A stretch of 37,634 nt of DNA from Fidelibacterota bacterium. Its GTDB lineage: Bacteria; Fidelibacterota; UBA2242. Under the pieces are notes generated by a model. The model was not told where the DNA came from and searched no databases. It saw nothing but the letters and a program-made list of their open reading frames with translations. Below are positions 34,552-37,634 of the stretch, one piece after another. Positions within the stretch are counted from its first letter, which is position 1; each line of letters begins with the position of its first letter. Location: the NCBI GenBank assembly GCA_016783665.1, contig JADHWC010000014.1, positions 1 through 37,634 of the forward strand, given 5' to 3'. Position numbers and translations under genes: made by a program.

Positions 34552-36264
34552 ATGACTCAGGACAACAATAATAAAACCAACAAAATTACCGGCACTTCCC
34601 GTTCTTTGAATTTTATCCACCAGATTATTGAAGATGATAATGCAAGCGGGAAATTCAAGAAACGGGTTCACACACGCTTCCCCCCGGAACCTAACGGTTA
34701 CCTGCATATAGGTCATGCCAAGTCGATCTGTCTTAATTTTGGCACTGCGAAAAAATATAACGGCTTATGTAATCTTCGTTTTGATGATACAAATCCGACC
34801 AAAGAAGAAGAGGAATACGTCAATTCGATTATTATTGATGTTAAATGGCTGGGTTTTGACTGGAATGACCGGCTATATTATGCTTCCGATTATTTCGATA
34901 AATTTTATGCATACGCTATCGATTTGATAAAAAAAGGCAAAGCATATGTCTGCGATCTGACGGCGGAAGAAATCCGGCAGACCCGCGGTTCACTGACGGA
35001 AGCCGGCAAAGAAAGTCCCTACCGGAATCGCAGCGTCGAAGAAAACCTTGATCTCTTTGAGCGTATGCGGAAAGGCGAATTTCCCGATGGATCACGCACA
35101 CTACGCGCTAAAATCGATATGGCGTCACCAAACCTCAATATGCGCGACCCTGTCATGTACCGCATTCTACACGCCGCCCATCATCGCACTGGTGATAAAT
35201 GGTGTATTTACCCAATGTATGACTGGGCTCACGGTCTGGAAGATTCCATTGAACGGATTACCCATTCCGTTTGTACTCTTGAGTTTGAGGATCATCGTCC
35301 CTTATACGATTGGTTTCTCGGTGAATTGGGCGCTTATCGTCCACAGCAAATCGAATTCGCCCGGCTAAACCTTACTTATACGATCATGAGCAAACGGAAA
35401 TTACTTGAACTTGTACAGAAAAACTTTGTAAGCGGCTGGGATGATCCGAGAATGCCTACGATTTCCGGGATGCGTCGTCGTGGATTGACACCACAATCTA
35501 TTCGCAACTTCGCTGACCGTATCGGCGTCGCAAAACGTGATAGCACTGTTGACGTTGCCTTGCTGGAATTCAGTGTCCGGGAAGATCTGAATAAACATGC
35601 TCTCCGCTTTATGGGAGTATTGAATCCGCTGAAAGTGGTTATCGACAATTATCCCGAGGACCAGGAAGAAGAACTGGACGCGATCAATAATCCCGAGGAC
35701 GAAAGCGCCGGCAAACGCAAAATACCGTTTTCCAAGGTGATCTATATTGAAAAAACCGATTTCATGGAAGATCCGCCGAAGAAATACTTCCGCCTCGCCC
35801 CGGGCAGAGAAGTTCGTCTGCGCTATGCCTATTTCGTCACATGTACCAATATAGTCAAAGACATAAATGGAAATGTGGTTGAAGTACATTGCACTTACGA
35901 TCCGGCGACACGCGGCGGGGACTCTTCCGATGGCAGAAAAGTGCGCGGCACGATTCACTGGGTATCTGCCAAACACGCCATTACTGCCGAAGTCCGACTT
36001 TATGACCGCCTGTTTACGGTTCCGAATCTTTTGGGCGATAAGGCTGGCAGCAATTATAAAGAATTCATCAATCCCGATTCATTGAAGGTTCTGCATAACT
36101 GTCTGATCGAACCAAACCTGAAATACGCTAAATCGGGATTGCGTTTCCAGTTTGAGAGATTGGGCTATTTCTGTATAGATCCTGATACAACTGATGATAA
36201 TCTCGTCATCAACAGGACCGTCACTCTGCGGGATACCTGGGCAAAGATCGCTAAAAAGCGCTGA
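34552..36264 (+). CDS. glnS: Glutaminyl-tRNA synthetase
   Basis: This 570-residue class I synthetase attaches Gln to tRNA-Gln. The HIGH motif is HIGHAKS (52-58) after [10 protein letters not shown], and the KMSKS-type motif is MSKRK near residue 280. [15 protein letters not shown], typical of GlnRS rather than GluRS, follows. The C-terminal anticodon-binding beta-barrels are complete. The start is the ATG with AAAGGA six bases upstream, aligning with E. coli GlnRS. Codons look richer in G and C than in neighbouring minus-strand genes, by eye. With a dedicated GlnRS, the organism need not rely only on the Glu-tRNA amidotransferase route for Gln-tRNA. Confidence 0.97.
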   Translation: MTQDNNNKTNKITGTSRSLNFIHQIIEDDNASGKFKKRVHTRFPPEPNGYLHIGHAKSICLNFGTAKKYNGLCNLRFDDTNPTKEEEEYVNSIIIDVKWLGFDWNDRLYYASDYFDKFYAYAIDLIKKGKAYVCDLTAEEIRQTRGSLTEAGKESPYRNRSVEENLDLFERMRKGEFPDGSRTLRAKIDMASPNLNMRDPVMYRILHAAHHRTGDKWCIYPMYDWAHGLEDSIERITHSVCTLEFEDHRPLYDWFLGELGAYRPQQIEFARLNLTYTIMSKRKLLELVQKNFVSGWDDPRMPTISGMRRRGLTPQSIRNFADRIGVAKRDSTVDVALLEFSVREDLNKHALRFMGVLNPLKVVIDNYPEDQEEELDAINNPEDESAGKRKIPFSKVIYIEKTDFMEDPPKKYFRLAPGREVRLRYAYFVTCTNIVKDINGNVVEVHCTYDPATRGGDSSDGRKVRGTIHWVSAKHAITAEVRLYDRLFTVPNLLGDKAGSNYKEFINPDSLKVLHNCLIEPNLKYAKSGLRFQFERLGYFCIDPDTTDDNLVINRTVTLRDTWAKIAKKR

Positions 36265-36279
36265 CTTAGGAGCAATTCC

Positions 36280-36303
36280 GTCTCAACGCAAGAGCGTTGA
36301 GAC
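36280..36303 (+). terminator. Perfect stem-loop after glnS
   Basis: GTCTCAACGC and GCGTTGAGAC form a perfect 10-bp stem around an AAGA loop, 16 bp after the glnS stop. The run downstream is purine-rich (AAGAGGAAAGC), so it is not a classical intrinsic terminator. It may stabilise the glnS mRNA 3' end or act with Rho. Confidence 0.5.
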
Positions 36304-36446
36304 AAGAGGAAAGCAAAACCGGATTACACCTGTCAGGTTTATTAAATCCTTACTTCCTTTGCAATTTTATTGATGTTTTAAAAAAAAAGTCATTAGTTTT
36401 AATAGAATATTTAAAGGATGTTAAACTGAAAATTGGAGGATTTGTG

Positions 36447-36923
36447 ATGAAAACATTGATTGTCTATGCCAGTAAACACGGTTGCGCTAAAAAGGCTGCG
36501 GAGAAATTAAGCGAAGCGTTTGGCGAAGGAACCGAAGTGAACGATATTCGCAGTATTGCCAAAAATGATATCGCTGATTTTGATCGTATTATTATCGGCG
36601 GTTCCATTCACGCTGGTCGAATTCAGAAAGATGTTAAAAAATTTATTCAAAAAAATCTTGCCCAGTTATTAGAGAAGCAGATTGGGTTATACATTTGCTG
36701 TATGGAAGAGGGGGAAAGCGCCGACAAGGAATTCACCAATGCTTTTCCGAAACAACTGATTGAACATGCCGTTGCTAAGGGATTTTTCGGAGGAGAATTC
36801 AATTTTGAGAACATGAATTTTATTGAACGCTTTATTGTCAAGAAAATTGCCAAAGTGACTGAAAGTGTTTCAAATGTTAAAGAAAACAATATCATCGACT
36901 TTATCAATACAATGAAGAAATAA
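36447..36923 (+). CDS. Flavodoxin-domain protein (HemG-like)
   Basis: This is a 158-residue flavodoxin-like protein. The N-terminal phosphate loop YASKHGCAKKAAEKL follows the first strand (KTLIVY), and IIIGGSIHAGRIQKDVKKF is the diagnostic stretch of the HemG/flavodoxin_5 group. It therefore binds FMN and may act as a protoporphyrinogen oxidase or an unspecified electron carrier; no heme gene is nearby. The start is the ATG preceded by TTGGAGGATTTGTG, with an ideal GGAGG; a longer frame 50 codons upstream has no such site. The FMN-binding lipoprotein follows after 13 bp. Confidence 0.85.
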   Translation: MKTLIVYASKHGCAKKAAEKLSEAFGEGTEVNDIRSIAKNDIADFDRIIIGGSIHAGRIQKDVKKFIQKNLAQLLEKQIGLYICCMEEGESADKEFTNAFPKQLIEHAVAKGFFGGEFNFENMNFIERFIVKKIAKVTESVSNVKENNIIDFINTMKK

Positions 36924-36936
36924 TAAGGAGAACGAT

Positions 36937-37323
36937 ATGAAGACATTAAAGCTGATAATTGTAGCAGCCTTGATCGGTTTAACGCTGGTGAGCTGTAAAA
37001 ACTTCCGGGAGTATAAACGGCGTATCGCAGCGGTTGAGATAGAGAATATCGATTTACAGAAGGTCGCCGACGGTGAGTATATCGGTGAATTCGACGCTGT
37101 GATGGTCAAAGCAAAGGTGAAAGTCATCGTTAAAGACCATAAAATAGTCAATATTGAATTATTACGGCATGATAACGGCAAAGGGAAACTGGCGGAAGTT
37201 ATTCCCGGCAATGTAGTCGCTGCTCAAAATCTTCAGGTGGATACAGTAAGCAAAGCCACCGCGAGCAGCAAGGTGATTCTTGAAGCCATTGAACAGGCAT
37301 TGAAGAAGGGAATAACGTTATAG
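36937..37323 (+). CDS. FMN-binding domain lipoprotein
   Basis: This 128-residue protein has a lipoprotein signal (MKTLKLIIVAALIGLTLVSC, lipobox LVSC, Cys20). A FMN-bind domain follows: DGEYIGEFDAVMVKAKVKVI, then HKIVNIELL, and VDTVSKATASSKVI near residue 102-115. The Thr in KATASS (T108) matches the residue flavinylated by ApbE in Rnf/Nqr-like proteins, where the motif is usually S-G-A-T. Here Lys replaces Gly. It would be anchored on the outer face of a membrane. AAGGAG precedes the ATG. Pairing with the upstream flavodoxin suggests an extracytoplasmic redox function, but no partner apbE is seen. Confidence 0.85.
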   Translation: MKTLKLIIVAALIGLTLVSCKNFREYKRRIAAVEIENIDLQKVADGEYIGEFDAVMVKAKVKVIVKDHKIVNIELLRHDNGKGKLAEVIPGNVVAAQNLQVDTVSKATASSKVILEAIEQALKKGITL

Positions 37324-37395
37324 AGATAAATTAAAACTAACATTTTTCACTTTATAACTATCGGTTTGGAAACTTGATATGTTATACCGGGTTCG

Positions 37396-37480
37396 TCCCT
37401 GCCCGACCGCAGGCGGGGAAGCGCTGTTTTTTGTCATCCTGAGTAATCTCGATTTATCGGGATGTTATCGAAGGATGACA
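37396..37480. repeat. Dispersed palindromic repeats
   Basis: A GC-rich unit (CCCTGCCCGACCGCAGGCGGGG) is followed by a hairpin unit running GTCATCCTGAG...CGATTTATCGGGATGTTATCGAAGGATGAC. The second unit is the inverted near-copy of the element at 6509-6541. The 311-bp stretch after the last gene holds these repeats and a short ATGCCTG...CAGGTAT hairpin near 37547-37566, and no supported gene. Confidence 0.7.
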
Positions 37481-37620
37481 ACCCAAAAGAGGAGAATGTT
37501 GAAGTAATATTAAAATAGGATTCGTTTATTCCGCATTTTAAACAATATGCCTGTAAAACAGGTATGGTGTTCAGAGAAAATGGATATTTAGTCTGTAATC
37601 GAAAATGAAAAAAGGATAAA

Positions 37621-37634
37621 ATGGTAGAGACGAG
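37621..37634 (+). CDS. Possible start of a gene running off the window
   Basis: An ATG preceded by AAAAAAGGATAAA, a good Shine-Dalgarno context, opens a frame (M-V-E-T) that reaches the window edge. Too little is visible to name a product, and the ATG could be fortuitous. Confidence 0.25.

Noticed and set aside
36297-36446. Longer start for the flavodoxin gene, 50 codons upstream
   Set aside because: It begins inside the glnS downstream hairpin, lacks a ribosome-binding site and encodes low-quality sequence; the internal ATG has GGAGG.
1-37634. CRISPR array, prophage or complete insertion sequence
   Set aside because: No regularly spaced direct repeats, integrase, phage structural genes or transposase reading frames were seen.

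Overview
The window looks like a chromosomal segment of a Gram-negative bacterium with moderate to low GC. It is most likely an FCB-group lineage (Calditrichota, Neomarinimicrobiota, Cloacimonadota or similar); this placement is an inference. The pointers are outer-membrane and lipoprotein-type exported proteins (a FecR-domain/beta-barrel protein ending in Phe, a DUF5683-type protein, a YfiM-type protein), a large Bacillus-type SRP RNA, and dispersed GC-rich palindromes between genes. Almost everything from about 0.6 to 34.3 kb is on the minus strand, tightly packed with ATGA-type overlaps and several TTG starts. Only the small HTH gene at the left edge and the glnS/flavodoxin/FMN-binding group at the right edge are on the plus strand.

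Layout (positions in kb). 0.0-0.8: small MerR-like HTH gene, then tRNA-Glu(CTC) and tRNA-Gln(CTG). 0.8-8: an isoprenoid-related block, with a PNPOx-like/UbiA fusion, a DinG-type helicase with an exonuclease domain, a geranylgeranyl-reductase-family flavoprotein, a 2[4Fe-4S] ferredoxin and a second UbiA prenyltransferase. 8-15.4: purF, a PHP phosphoesterase, a YfiM-like protein, a sodium:neurotransmitter-type symporter, a DUF5683-like protein, a diacylglycerol-kinase-family lipid kinase, ridA and gcvPB. 15.4-17.2: a decayed accessory island with a nucleotidyltransferase stub beside its small partner and fragments of a restriction-modification system. 17.2-28.6: conserved housekeeping genes, alaS, recX, recA, thpR, cinA, pgpA, pgsA, recR, ybaB, dnaX, then SRP RNA and tRNA-Ala(CGC). 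The dnaX-ybaB-recR order next to the SRP RNA, and pgsA-cinA-recA-recX-alaS, are classical syntenies. 28.7-34.3: lineage-specific envelope genes, including a gene cut by an in-frame TGA, a MITE-like element, the FecR/barrel protein, a frameshifted response regulator and an exported protein. 34.5-37.6: glnS, a flavodoxin, an FMN-binding lipoprotein and repeats.

Functional links. The GGR-family flavoprotein, ferredoxin and UbiA enzyme are close together and could act in one pathway: ferredoxin supplying electrons to saturate polyprenyl chains that UbiA enzymes attach to a quinone or glycerol-phosphate acceptor. pgsA/pgpA make phosphatidylglycerol, recA/recX/recR/dnaX serve recombination and replication, and alaS lies close to a tRNA-Ala gene.

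The strongest leads are the ferredoxin-GGR-UbiA block (possible reduced-quinone or archaeal-type ether-lipid chemistry), the PNPOx-UbiA fusion, the readable in-frame TGA at 29397-29399, and the four-helix-bundle gene at 20.5-21.0 kb broken by three short repeat insertions. I found no CRISPR array, prophage or intact transposase.
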